Shown one piece after another: positions 26,449-35,319 of a stretch of 64,000 nt of DNA (position 1 is its first letter; each line of letters begins with the position of its first letter). The DNA is from Cryobacterium sp. Its GTDB lineage: Bacteria; Actinomycetota; Actinomycetes; Actinomycetales; Microbacteriaceae. Where the stretch lies: the NCBI RefSeq assembly GCF_026786305.1, contig NZ_JAJAYI010000070.1, positions 1-64,000 on the forward strand, in the 5' to 3' direction. The notes beneath the pieces are model-generated. The model worked only from the letters and a program-made list of their open reading frames with translations, did no database searches and had not been told where the DNA came from. The position numbers and the translations under genes are program-made.

Positions 26449-27857
26449 TAGTCGACCGCGCTGCCGGTGATGCCGGCCGTCGAGTCGATGACCGCTCGCA
26501 TCTTTTTCTCGAGCGCTTCGAAGAACATCGACAACGGAAACTCATCGTCGAGAACCTGGTCTGTGTAGCCCTTGGGCGCTCCGGCGAGCACCTCGAGTGG
26601 CAGCCCACGCGCCCAGCTCGACGCCGGGTTCGGCGTGAGGGTCTTCGAGATCATCTCGTAGGCCGCGAGCCAGTGCGCCTTCTTGGGCCGGTCGATCGAC
26701 GCCCAGTAGAGCTCGTCGATCTGTGCTCCGAGTGCAATGACAACCTCGGGCACGGCTTCCCAATCAAAAGTGAGCCGGGTGTCGGTCCAGTGCAGCACTT
26801 TGTGCTGGTGCATCCAGGCGAACAGCAGCTGACCGCCGAGGCCGTCATAGTTGCGCACCCGGTTGCCGGTTATCGCGAACCGAAAGATACGGTCGAAGAT
26901 GACCGTGTACTGCACCAGTTTGGCGTGGCGGCGGGCCTCGGGGCTCGCCAGTTCGCTGCGCTCGATCGTGACCGACTCGCGAAAAGCGGTCAGGTCGCAG
27001 CGCAACTCCTCGAGCGAATAGAGGAAGAACGGCATGCGCTGCTTGATCATGAACGGATCGAACGGCAGATCCCCTCGCATGTGCGTGCGGTCGTGAATGA
27101 GATCCCACATCACGAAGGTCTCTTCGGTCAGGTGCTGGTCGTCGAGCAGCTGGGCCGCGTCGTTGGGCAGCTCAAGCCGGGTGATCTGGGCGGCCGCGCG
27201 CACCACCCGACGAAAACGGGCGGCTTCGCGGTCGGCGAAGATCGCCCCCCATGTAAACGTCGGAATCTCGCGCATCGCGACCGTTTCGGGAAACAAGACG
27301 GCCGAGTTGGTGTCGTAGCCGGGGGTGAAGTCGAGAAAACGAATCGGCACGAACAGTTTGTTCGTATAGCCGGCTTCGAGTTCGCCGATGAATTCCGGCC
27401 AGATGACCTCGATCAGCACGGCTTCGACCAGTCGATTGGCGCTGCCGTTCTGGGTGTACATCGGGAACACCACCAGGTGCCGCAGCCCGTTCACACGGAG
27501 TTGCTGCGGCTGAAAGGCCATCAGGGAATCGTAGAAGTCCGGCACGCTGAATCCATCGGACACCCAGCGGTCGAAGTCCAGGACCACGGCCGCCAGATAC
27601 GCGGCATCGTGCGTGAACTGCGGCGTGAGCTCGACGATCGCTGTGGTGATGAGCGAAACGGATGCCGCGGCCTCCGTGTGCCGCTGGGCGTCAGCAATCG
27701 ACCCGTCTTGCGACTGGAGGGCCTGCAGCGTGGTCGCCGCGGCCTTCAGTCTCAGCCAGGACGCATGCTGAGCGAGGGTCGTGCCGCCGTCTTCGAGAAC
27801 CTCGGGCTCTCCGACCAGAGCGTTAGCTACGTGTGTTTTTTCAACAGATATCGACAT
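26448..27857 (-). CDS. DUF6421-like protein of unknown function
   Basis: A 469-residue soluble protein that I match, by memory of the family pattern, to the actinobacterial DUF6421 group. It is rich in aromatic residues and contains WDLIHDRTHMRGDLPFDPF, whose His-x-x-x-His could bind a metal, and RNYDGLGGQLLFAWMHQHKV. It begins at ATG 27857 with GGGAGG seven bases upstream; the open frame above that is not coding. Its stop overlaps the SDR start by one base, so the two proteins probably act together. No function is proposed. Confidence 0.65.
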   Translation of the reverse strand: MSISVEKTHVANALVGEPEVLEDGGTTLAQHASWLRLKAAATTLQALQSQDGSIADAQRHTEAAASVSLITTAIVELTPQFTHDAAYLAAVVLDFDRWVSDGFSVPDFYDSLMAFQPQQLRVNGLRHLVVFPMYTQNGSANRLVEAVLIEVIWPEFIGELEAGYTNKLFVPIRFLDFTPGYDTNSAVLFPETVAMREIPTFTWGAIFADREAARFRRVVRAAAQITRLELPNDAAQLLDDQHLTEETFVMWDLIHDRTHMRGDLPFDPFMIKQRMPFFLYSLEELRCDLTAFRESVTIERSELASPEARRHAKLVQYTVIFDRIFRFAITGNRVRNYDGLGGQLLFAWMHQHKVLHWTDTRLTFDWEAVPEVVIALGAQIDELYWASIDRPKKAHWLAAYEMISKTLTPNPASSWARGLPLEVLAGAPKGYTDQVLDDEFPLSMFFEALEKKMRAVIDSTAGITGSAVD

Positions 27858-28033
27858 GGGAACCTCCCGTTCTCGTGAGTGCCGCGGTTGCGGCGGGCGT
27901 GCACGCCGAAGCGTTCCTTCAGAATATCGGGCAGTGCGCGGCGTTTTCTTGCGATTTGTCGCAACGAATAAGGGCTCCAACCGGGTTTAAGCGCTGAGAA
28001 TCGCCGTTTGGTCGCGGATTCACGGTAGATGCC

Positions 28034-28924
28034 CTACTCGCCGATCAGGCGCAGACCGTTGTACCAGCACACCGCGCGCAGCCAGTCGTCGTCAAGCCGC
28101 GGCTCCCTGTCACGCAGCCGTTCGAGCGACTCCAGCTGGTGCGCGTACGGGTACGGGATGTTGGGAAAGTCGCTGCCCAACACCACCCGGTCGGGCAGAT
28201 CGGCCAGCCGTGGCAGCAGAGAGGGGTCGAACGGCGCAAGCTGCTCGAAAAAGTCGGTGAACACCATTGTGGTGTCGAGATGCACCCAGGGGTAGCGCTC
28301 GGCGAGATCAAGAAACTCGCCGTACTCCGGGGCGCCGAGGTGAGCGACGACGGCCATCAGGAGCGGATGCCTTGCCAATACTCCCGCAAGATTGTCCGGT
28401 CCGGTGATTCCCGGCCGTGCGACCGGCCCGCTACCGACATGGATCACCACCGGGATCGCGGCGTCGGCCAGCAGCCCCCAGACCGGGTCGAGTAGGGGTT
28501 CGCGGAGGTCGAACGCCCCGATCTGCGCGTGAACTTTGAACACCCGAGCGCCACGGTCGAGGGCGGACTGCACGTGGTCGAGCACGCCCTCTTCCGGGTA
28601 GAACGTGGCGCTCGGCACGCAATCGGCGTGCTCCGCGGCCAGATTGAGCGAGAAATCGGTCAGGGATGCCGCCATCCCCGGGCGATGCGCATAGGACAAC
28701 GCGGTGAAGCGGCGCACACCGAGGCGACGAATAGTCGCCAGCCGCACATTCTCGTCGTCGCGATACTGTATCGGCCACTCCCGACCGATCAACGTCTCGA
28801 TCTGGTCGAAGTGCGCCCACACGCGCCGCAGCATCCGCTCGGGTAAGAAATGGGTGTGCAGGTCTACCAGTCCGGGCAGGCCGAGGCCGCGCCACCAGGC
28901 CGGCACGTCGTTGTCTGTATGCAT
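28034..28924 (-). CDS. Amidohydrolase (TIM-barrel metal-dependent hydrolase)
   Basis: A 296-residue amidohydrolase-2 protein. Metal ligands appear as DLHTHFLPE near residue 22, HVG (VVIHVGSGP) and the late Asp in LGSDFPNIPYP. The family contains decarboxylases and hydrolases of aromatic or lactone substrates; the reaction here is not predictable. It follows the broken LLM gene on the same strand at 54 bases. Confidence 0.8.
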   Translation of the reverse strand: MHTDNDVPAWWRGLGLPGLVDLHTHFLPERMLRRVWAHFDQIETLIGREWPIQYRDDENVRLATIRRLGVRRFTALSYAHRPGMAASLTDFSLNLAAEHADCVPSATFYPEEGVLDHVQSALDRGARVFKVHAQIGAFDLREPLLDPVWGLLADAAIPVVIHVGSGPVARPGITGPDNLAGVLARHPLLMAVVAHLGAPEYGEFLDLAERYPWVHLDTTMVFTDFFEQLAPFDPSLLPRLADLPDRVVLGSDFPNIPYPYAHQLESLERLRDREPRLDDDWLRAVCWYNGLRLIGE

Positions 28925-28978
28925 CGTTCCCCGTAATTTGCCAGCGTCAATCTTCTTTGCTCGACCATCCGGCGACAG

Positions 28979-29728
28979 CTAGCTCAGGGCAGGAATAACT
29001 TCGCGCTCGAACAGCTCGATGCCGGAACGGTCGTAGGCCGCCTCGGGAAAGTAGTGGATCGAATAGCCGAGGCCGCGCTTCTTCATCGCGGTCAGGCGTT
29101 CGACGACTTGTTCGGGGTGCCCACCCCTTGGGCGCTGCCGCTGCGATAGTCGGCCATGAATTTCTCGCCGCCCCCGGCGATCCAGATCGGGATGCCGCCC
29201 TGCTGCAACGGGAGCGGCCGAAAAATGGCACCATGCGTGCATTTGATAATGCATCCCGTCGAGGGTGGCGGTGCCCGCGCGCCAGGCCTGCTTCATGATT
29301 TGAACGTCCTCGTCGAGGCGGGCGAGGCGCTCGCCCGCTCGGGGAAACCCGTGGCCATAGGCCCGCCACTCGTGTTCGTACCAGCCGGCGCCGATGCCCA
29401 TCTCGATGCGCCCGCCCGAGATGATGTCGGCCGTCGTGGCGACCTTGGCCAGGTAGCCCGGGTTGCGGTAGCTCATGCAGGTGCACATCTGGCCAAGGCG
29501 CACCCGGGTCGTGGTGGCTGCGAAGGATGAAATCAGCGACCACGCCTCGTGGGTGGCCGGCTCGCTCGGTACCGGCACGGTGTGAAAGTGGTCGTAAACC
29601 CAGATCGACTCCCAACGGCCGGCATCCGCGTGGGCGGCGAGACCGCTCATCGCGGCCCACTGCTCGGCGGGGTCAATACCGACTAGATCGTGACGCCATC
29701 CTTGGGGAACGAATAGTCCAAATCTCAT
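28979..29728 (-). pseudogene. LLM-class flavin/F420 oxidoreductase, frameshifted and shortened
   Basis: The N-terminal 145 residues are a good luciferase-like monooxygenase (VYDHFHTVPVPSEP, GGRIEMGIGAGWYEHEW). After HYQ the frame becomes nonsense (MHAWCHFSAAPVAAGRHP), while the +1 frame reads GAIFRPLPLQQGGIPIWIAGGGEKFMADYRSG, the expected continuation. At about 29118 the frame returns to EQVVERLTAMKKRGLGYSIHYF. So there is one extra base near 29245 and one missing base near 29118. The corrected protein is still only about 250 residues, 60-80 short of the family, with material missing after GGGEKF. Either a decaying gene or clustered sequencing errors plus a deletion. Confidence 0.75.
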
Positions 29729-29816
29729 GCGATCAGCCTACGGGGGAAGCCTCAACCGGAGCCGGACGATACGATCGAGCTAGAGGGCCGCACTCGCCGG
29801 GCCGCCGAGACAGAGC

Positions 29817-30224
29817 ATGAGGGGCACCGTGGATCTGCACTCCTTCGTCGGCATCCTCAGCGAGATTCTCACGCTTGTCGGCTTGATCATCGGCGGCATC
29901 CTCTTTGTCATCGGCCTGGCCGTGCGTGGCATCAGTGGCCACTGGGTGAAAACGGATGCCGTGATCGCGGCCTCCGCAACCGGCACGGTCATCCGCTGGT
30001 TCGACGACCTCGGCGACGTTCATGAATGCCCGGCGGCCACGCAGGAGACCCATCAGCTCGCCCCCGGCAGCGACGTCGTGCTGTGGTTTCGCCGGCGGAC
30101 GCCCGATCGCTGCCGGACCCACGACCCCGACCTCGACGGCAAGGGGCTGCGCCTGACCGGACTCGTGCTGCTCGGCCTGGGTGTCGTGGCCGGCATCATC
30201 GGCATTGCGCTGATGTTCCTCTAG
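29817..30224 (+). CDS. Small DUF3592-like membrane protein
   Basis: A 135-residue protein with a transmembrane helix at each end (about residues 12-38 and 110-133) and a small beta-rich domain between them containing DVVLWFRRRTPDRC. This layout resembles DUF3592 proteins. The start may be ATG 29817 or GTG 29829. Function unknown. Confidence 0.6.
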   Translation: MRGTVDLHSFVGILSEILTLVGLIIGGILFVIGLAVRGISGHWVKTDAVIAASATGTVIRWFDDLGDVHECPAATQETHQLAPGSDVVLWFRRRTPDRCRTHDPDLDGKGLRLTGLVLLGLGVVAGIIGIALMFL

Positions 30225-30227
30225 CGT

Positions 30228-31376
30228 TCAACTCGCGGACTGCGGCCCGAATGTCTCCTGCGCGGCCACGCGCCCGCTCGCAAGCGCCGTCACCGCGATC
30301 GTGACCAGTGCCCCCAGAATGAGCGCGGCCGCCTCGCCGGGCAACAGTAATCCGAGTTGGGTGCCGATGGTCGCGGCCGCGATGGGAATGCCGAGCTGGG
30401 CGGCCGAGAGCAGGCCGAGCGAGATCGGCAGGCCGAGGACCCGCGTGGTGGCGTGCGTCAGCAGGGTTGCCGCTCCGAGCACTAAGCCCAGCAGAATCAT
30501 CTGCGGGTTGGCCCACAGCTCGGCGATACTCAGCGAGGCGCCGAGCCAGACGAAGAACAACGGCCCCAGAAATCCGTCGGCGAGGGCGAAGAGCTGCCGA
30601 GCGAGGCGGCGCGGCTCCCCGACCGCGGCGACGGCCAGCCCGAAGGAGAATCCGGCGAGCATGACCGAGACGTGGGCGAACTCGGCGACCGCCGACAGGG
30701 CAAACAGAATCGCCAGCTGAAGGCGCAGTTCGAGGGCGAACTTGCGCCGCTCCGAGAGCCGGTGCAGCCGAGACCTTGCGCCACTCTGCTCGAGGTGGTT
30801 CAGCACGAAATACAGCGCCACGGCGAGCAGGGCGATCAGGCCGGCACCGAGCGCGGCCCGCCCGGCATTCGGCGGGTCAATCGCGAGCGGCAACGCGACA
30901 ATGGCGGCAATGTCGGCGATGGCCACCTGCGCGGTCAGCTCGAGCGCGCCGCGCCCGCGCAACCGCAACGAGCCGAGGATCGGCAGCACGAGCGCGGCCG
31001 ATGACGAGGCGAGCAGCACGATGTAGAGCGGGGCGTGCTGGGTGCCAAAGAACAGGGCGATGGCGATGCCGAGCCCGGCCGCCGAGATCACGACAACGGC
31101 TGCCCGGGACAGGCCGGTCGCCAGGGCCGCCCGTATGGCGGTGCTGCGCATGGGCACGTGCGTGCCGGCCACGAACATCATCAACGCGAAGCCGACATCC
31201 GCTAGCAGTGTCAGCGTGGGATCGGTCGAGTCAACCAGGCCCAGGCCGGCCCGGCCGACTAAAATGCCAGCCACGAGCTGGCCGATCACGACGGGAATGT
31301 TCCAGCGCGGCGGCGTCGCCAGAAGCGGGCCAAGCATCGCCACCACCGAGATGACAGCGAGAGTCTGGAAGGTCAT
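30228..31376 (-). CDS. Cation:proton antiporter (Kef/CPA2-type) membrane domain
   Basis: A 382-residue polytopic protein of about eleven helices. VVIGQLVAGILVGRAGLGLV and the paired unwound segments typical of the Na_H_Exchanger family are visible. It lacks the C-terminal TrkA-N/RCK domain of full KefB/C. It would exchange Na+ or K+ for protons. The product starts at ATG 31376; a longer open frame upstream has no coding character. Divergent from the SDR gene. Confidence 0.8.
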   Translation of the reverse strand: MTFQTLAVISVVAMLGPLLATPPRWNIPVVIGQLVAGILVGRAGLGLVDSTDPTLTLLADVGFALMMFVAGTHVPMRSTAIRAALATGLSRAAVVVISAAGLGIAIALFFGTQHAPLYIVLLASSSAALVLPILGSLRLRGRGALELTAQVAIADIAAIVALPLAIDPPNAGRAALGAGLIALLAVALYFVLNHLEQSGARSRLHRLSERRKFALELRLQLAILFALSAVAEFAHVSVMLAGFSFGLAVAAVGEPRRLARQLFALADGFLGPLFFVWLGASLSIAELWANPQMILLGLVLGAATLLTHATTRVLGLPISLGLLSAAQLGIPIAAATIGTQLGLLLPGEAAALILGALVTIAVTALASGRVAAQETFGPQSAS

Positions 31377-31439
31377 GGTTGTGAGCGTAGACCGCCGTGC
31401 GTGTACCCGTTGGGGCGCGCATGTTGCAATGATGGGGGT

Positions 31440-32291
31440 ATGAGTCGAAGCGTCGCGGGAGCCCGCGTATTGATTACCGGAGCCGCCATGGGTATGGGCC
31501 GGCTGTATGCCGAGCGATGCGTCGCAGAGGGGGCGAAAGCCGTGATTCTTTGGGATCGGGATAGCGCCGCGCTCGCCGCGACCAGCGCCAATCTTAATGA
31601 ACGCTCCAACGGGCGCACGCAGGTCGCCCCCTACGTCGTTGATATTGCCGATCTCGGCGCGATCGCGCAGACCGCCCAGCGGGTGCGCACCGAGATCGGT
31701 GACCCCGATGTTGTCATCAACAATGCCGGAATCATTCGTGGCAAGTATTTCTGGGAGCACGACAACGGCGCCGACACCCGCCCGACCATGCAGATCAACG
31801 CGCTCGCGCCGATGTACATCACCCGAGAGTTTCTGCCTGCGATGATTGCGAGCGCATACCGCGAGTCACGCATCGTGAACATCGCGTCGGCCGCCGGCAC
31901 CCTCAGTAACCCGCGAATGAGCGTCTACGCCGCCTCGAAAGCGGCCCTGATCGGCTGGAGCGATTCGCTGCGGCTCGAACTCGTGCAGCAGGGGCACGGT
32001 TACGTCAAGGTGACGACGGTGTGCCCGAGCTACATCGACACCGGCATGTTCGAGGGAGCCCGGGGGCCGTTGTTCACCCCACTGATGACCCCGGAATACG
32101 TGGTTGACCGGGTCTGGCGGGCGATGCTCGCCGGCACGCCGCAGCTGCTGCTGCCCTGGACGGTGAACCTGTCCAAGGTGCTGCGCGGCGTGCTACCCCT
32201 GTCGGCGTGGGACGCCGTCGCCGGTCGGGTCTTCGGCGTGTACCGGTCGATGGATCGGTGGGTCGGTCGCGGGCAGATGACTCGCGAGTGA
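31440..32291 (+). CDS. SDR family NAD(P)-dependent oxidoreductase
   Basis: A 283-residue classical SDR: TGAAMGMG nucleotide motif, NNAGIIRG, catalytic serine in IVNIASAAG and YAASKAAL as the Tyr-x-x-x-Lys. The C-terminal third resembles SDRs acting on lipids or retinol-like substrates (VDRVWRAMLAGTPQLLLPW). ATG 31440 follows a GGGGG tract. Confidence 0.85.
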   Translation: MSRSVAGARVLITGAAMGMGRLYAERCVAEGAKAVILWDRDSAALAATSANLNERSNGRTQVAPYVVDIADLGAIAQTAQRVRTEIGDPDVVINNAGIIRGKYFWEHDNGADTRPTMQINALAPMYITREFLPAMIASAYRESRIVNIASAAGTLSNPRMSVYAASKAALIGWSDSLRLELVQQGHGYVKVTTVCPSYIDTGMFEGARGPLFTPLMTPEYVVDRVWRAMLAGTPQLLLPWTVNLSKVLRGVLPLSAWDAVAGRVFGVYRSMDRWVGRGQMTRE

Positions 32292-32673
32292 TTGCCGCCC
32301 GTGAGGGTGATGGACTCAAGACAGGCAAGCACCGCCAGTGCACCATCTGCGCCCGCGTCAGCGTAGACGCGAGCGGAAACAAACGCGGACACCATCGCGA
32401 CCACGCACCACCACCACGCACCGGATACGCTGCTCAAAGTCCTCGGAAATCGAGATGCGCTCACCGTCGACTGGGGACCATGATCGGCTTCGGCTGGGTC
32501 GTGCTGGCCGGTGTCGTGCAGAGCCTCGTCGTGCTCGTCGTCGGTGTCGGTCGCCGCGATCGGCCATGACGCCGACGAGCGCCTGCTCGGGAGCCGCGGG
32601 TCGCGCCACTCCCAGGGCCATCTACCGAACACACCTGCACCCAAAAAGAGCAATTTACCTGAGAATCCCTCGA
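32292..32673. other. Long intergenic region without a recognised gene
   Basis: Almost 400 bases between the SDR stop and the DUF222 palindrome. Short open frames exist on both strands but lack start signals or recognisable domains. Its base use is less uniform than neighbouring genes, and it may be degenerate coding DNA. Confidence 0.5.
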
Positions 32674-32715
32674 CTCTGGCTCATGGTTTTGGTAGAATGA
32701 AACCATGAGCCAGAG
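32674..32715. promoter_or_regulatory. Perfect 16-bp inverted repeat enclosing the DUF222/HNH start codon
   Basis: CTCTGGCTCATGGTTT at 32674-32689 and AAACCATGAGCCAGAG at 32700-32715, loop 10 bases. The gene's ATG (32705-32707) is inside the right arm, so in RNA the start and any ribosome-binding site would be locked in a hairpin. As DNA it is a symmetrical protein-binding or nuclease target. Confidence 0.9.
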
Positions 32716-34405
32716 CGGCGACACCCCCGAGCCGGGCTCCGTCGATCCGTTCGTTGCGGCGTACGGATGCTCGCCAGTGTCGGTCGCGGAACGCCTCGAG
32801 TTCGAAACATTTTGGGCCCAGTGTGAAACCGACTGGAGGCACCACGACGCGGCTGATCTCGCCGCTGATCTCGCCGCTGATCTCGCGGCTGAGTTTGCGG
32901 CTGAGTTCGCGGCTGATGCCGCGCAGTATTCGGGGCTCACCGACCGCGAAGAGGCGGGTCCTGGGTTCGCCGATGACCTTCCTGACGACGCGGCCGACGA
33001 CGCGGCGGACGACGTGGCCGCTGGCCTTGCCGCTGGCCTTGCCGCTGGCTTTGCCGCCGACTGGGCCGGTGACGGGAATTTGCTGCAGCGCCGTCAGGCG
33101 CAGTTTGTTGATCGTGTGGTGTATCTCGAGAGGGTCATCGCGTGGGCGCAAGCGAGCAAGGCGGAGGTTCTCGCCGACGCCTGGAACTACACGTCGAGTA
33201 TCGCCGAGACCGGTCGTCCCCTGGCCGGTCCTGGCCGGGAGCACGATTGGGATGCCACCTTCGCCGCCCAGCAGGGGCTCATCGCCGAGATGGCGTGCGC
33301 GCTGCGTATCCCCTCCGGCACCGCATCCGGCCTGATCCAGCAGAGCCGGGCGCTGGTTGAATCCCGCCCGCTCACCCTCGACGCCCTCCGTCGCGGGCAG
33401 ATCTCCCTCCGCCATGTGCGGAGGCTACTCGACCAGCTCGACTCCGTGCCGACATCCGTCCACACCGACCTTGAAGCGGTGCTGCTGCCACACGCGAAGA
33501 AGCTCACGGCTGCCCAGTTCGATGACAAGGCCCGTAAGATCCGCGAACGCTTCCACCCCGACAGCATCACCACCCGCCGCGCCCGGTGCCTGGCCGACCG
33601 CACGGTCATGCTCTACCCCGACAACGACGGTATGGCCACGCTGTGGATGCGCGCCGCCGGCGAGGACCTCCTCGCCATCTACCGCCGCGTCACCGACACC
33701 GCCCGCAGCCTGCAGGGCCCCGGCGAGTCGCGCACCCTCGCCCAGTTGCGGGCGGATGTCGCCGTTGACCTGCTCGCTTGCGGCGTCACCGAGACCGGTC
33801 TCGGCGCGGGTGTCGGCGCGACCGTGAACGTGACCGTTCCGGTGCTGACCCTGCTCGGTCGAAGCGACGAGCCGGCCGAATTGGAAGGGTACGGGCCGAT
33901 CGATCCGCACACCGCCCGCAGGCTCGCCGGCACCGCGACAAGTTTTCTGCGCATCCTCACCCACCCGCACACGGGCATCGTGCTCGATGTCAGCGCAACC
34001 CCGTTCCGGGTGCCGGCCGCGTTGAAGAAATACCTGCAACTGCGAGATGGCACCTGCCGGTTTCCCGGCTGCAACCGCGCCGCCAGGCACAGCGACCTCG
34101 ACCACACCCGTGATAAACAGTTCGGCGGCGCGACCAGTGCCACCAATTTGTTTCACCTCTGCCCGGCCAACCATAACCTCAAACACTTCAGCGCGTGGAC
34201 CCCGACCGCACTGCCCGACGGCACCCTCCACTGGGTCAGCCCCGCCGGTAAGCACTACGCCACCGACCCCGCCACCCGCATCAGCCCACACCCCCACGAC
34301 ACCACCAGGAACCCTTCCCCCGCACGAGCCCCCGCTGCCCCGCCCGTGCGCGACCCGTGGAACTCTCCCTGCCACTTCGACGACCCCCACCCCCAACCGT
34401 TCTAA
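32705..34405 (+). CDS. DUF222 / HNH endonuclease signature protein (13E12 family)
   Basis: A 566-residue protein. After an unusual Ala/Asp-rich repetitive N-terminus (about residues 48-115) comes the DUF222 helical domain (about 130-400) and a C-terminal HNH nuclease: RDGTCRFPGCNRAARHSDLDHT (split over zinc cysteines and the DH metal pair) then NLFHLCPANHNLKH with the closing histidines. The 13E12/DUF222 family is present in many copies in actinobacteria; it may nick DNA and act as a selfish element, but its role is unproven. The C-terminus is Pro-rich and disordered. The start lies within a perfect inverted repeat. Confidence 0.85.
   Translation: MSQSGDTPEPGSVDPFVAAYGCSPVSVAERLEFETFWAQCETDWRHHDAADLAADLAADLAAEFAAEFAADAAQYSGLTDREEAGPGFADDLPDDAADDAADDVAAGLAAGLAAGFAADWAGDGNLLQRRQAQFVDRVVYLERVIAWAQASKAEVLADAWNYTSSIAETGRPLAGPGREHDWDATFAAQQGLIAEMACALRIPSGTASGLIQQSRALVESRPLTLDALRRGQISLRHVRRLLDQLDSVPTSVHTDLEAVLLPHAKKLTAAQFDDKARKIRERFHPDSITTRRARCLADRTVMLYPDNDGMATLWMRAAGEDLLAIYRRVTDTARSLQGPGESRTLAQLRADVAVDLLACGVTETGLGAGVGATVNVTVPVLTLLGRSDEPAELEGYGPIDPHTARRLAGTATSFLRILTHPHTGIVLDVSATPFRVPAALKKYLQLRDGTCRFPGCNRAARHSDLDHTRDKQFGGATSATNLFHLCPANHNLKHFSAWTPTALPDGTLHWVSPAGKHYATDPATRISPHPHDTTRNPSPARAPAAPPVRDPWNSPCHFDDPHPQPF
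32852..32923 (+). repeat. Six tandem 12-bp repeats in the DUF222 protein
   Basis: GCTGATCTCGCC-type units repeat six times, coding for ADLA/AEFA tetrapeptides; the first two are identical and later copies drift. The 12-base unit keeps frame. Confidence 0.88.
33017..33052 (+). repeat. Three tandem 12-bp repeats in the DUF222 protein
   Basis: GCCGCTGGCCTT occurs twice followed by a one-base variant, coding for AAGL/AAGF tetrapeptides, about 95 bases after the first repeat block. Confidence 0.85.
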
Positions 34406-34422
34406 ACGAGGCGGCGCCCCGA

Positions 34423-35238
34423 TCACAGGTTGTTGGTCGCGAGCCAGCTGATCAGTACGCGCTGAAATTCGAGCGGATGCTCCACGCTCGGCAGATGGGC
34501 CGCGGCACGGAATGTGCATCCGCTCGCCTGCGGCAGTATCTCTAACAGGAATTCGTAGTGGGCCAGCGACGACGTGACGTCGAGCTCGCCCACGGTCACC
34601 AGCGCCGGAACGTCGATGTCACTGACCCTGTCGAATGCGGGCGGCTCAAGCGGAATCGAGATCGGGGCATCCATGGCGTGCACCACGTTGCGCAGGTTGA
34701 GTTCCTGCGCGAGGGTCAGAAAGGCCGAGTCGACATCGGCCGCCTTGCGGGTCGGTCCGACCGCCCAGAGCGCAACCTCGAGCCGGGCCAGCCGCGGCCA
34801 TTGGTGGGCGGTGAACGCCGCATCCAGCTTGTCGAACAGGGCGTCCTCACGCTCGGTGAGCTCCACATCGGGAAACCCGCTCGGCCCTGACCCGATCGTG
34901 ACCAGGCCGGCGACCCGCTCCGGGCTCTCCACGGCAAGGTCGATCGCGATCGTGCCGCCACGCGAGCACCCGATGAGGGTGGCGCGATCGACGCCGAGAT
35001 GATCGAGCAGGGCCGTGGCATCCGCTCGGTTGGAGAATTCAACATTCTCGGTCGTCGTCTGGCCGAAACCGCGGGTGTCGAAGCGAATGACGTAATGATT
35101 CGCCGCGAGGGCCGCGACCTGGGGATCCCACATGCGCAGGGTCGCGATCCCGGCATGGATCAGCAACAGGGCTGGCGAGCCGGGGTCGCCCTGAGCCTCG
35201 TAGTAGAGGGAAGCGCCAGGAACGTCAAGTCGGGGCAT
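34423..35238 (-). CDS. Alpha/beta hydrolase (3-oxoadipate enol-lactonase-like)
   Basis: A 271-residue alpha/beta hydrolase: LLLIHAGIATLRMWDPQ, RFDTRGFGQT, nucleophile elbow GCSRGG, Asp in VTVGELDVTSS and His in AAHLPSVEHP. The motif RGFGxT and HLPxxE are shared with PcaD-type lactonases, but substrate is not predictable. Starts at ATG 35238; divergent from the AEC transporter. Its stop is 17 bases from the convergent DUF222 gene. Confidence 0.8.
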   Translation of the reverse strand: MPRLDVPGASLYYEAQGDPGSPALLLIHAGIATLRMWDPQVAALAANHYVIRFDTRGFGQTTTENVEFSNRADATALLDHLGVDRATLIGCSRGGTIAIDLAVESPERVAGLVTIGSGPSGFPDVELTEREDALFDKLDAAFTAHQWPRLARLEVALWAVGPTRKAADVDSAFLTLAQELNLRNVVHAMDAPISIPLEPPAFDRVSDIDVPALVTVGELDVTSSLAHYEFLLEILPQASGCTFRAAAHLPSVEHPLEFQRVLISWLATNNL

Positions 35239-35319
35239 GCAACGAGCGTAGCAACGCGGCGTACCCGCCCGAAAGAGCCGCGCGGGCCAACGGCCGGGCG
35301 AGGTCCTAGGCTGAGCATA

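Noticed and set aside
32292-34405. DUF222/HNH gene as part of an insertion sequence or prophage
   Set aside because: No transposase, integrase, terminal repeats or target duplication around it; neighbours are ordinary metabolic genes.
34999-35319. N-terminal extension of the AEC transporter
   Set aside because: The open frame continues upstream but is antisense to the alpha/beta hydrolase and lacks membrane helices; homologues start at ATG 35320.
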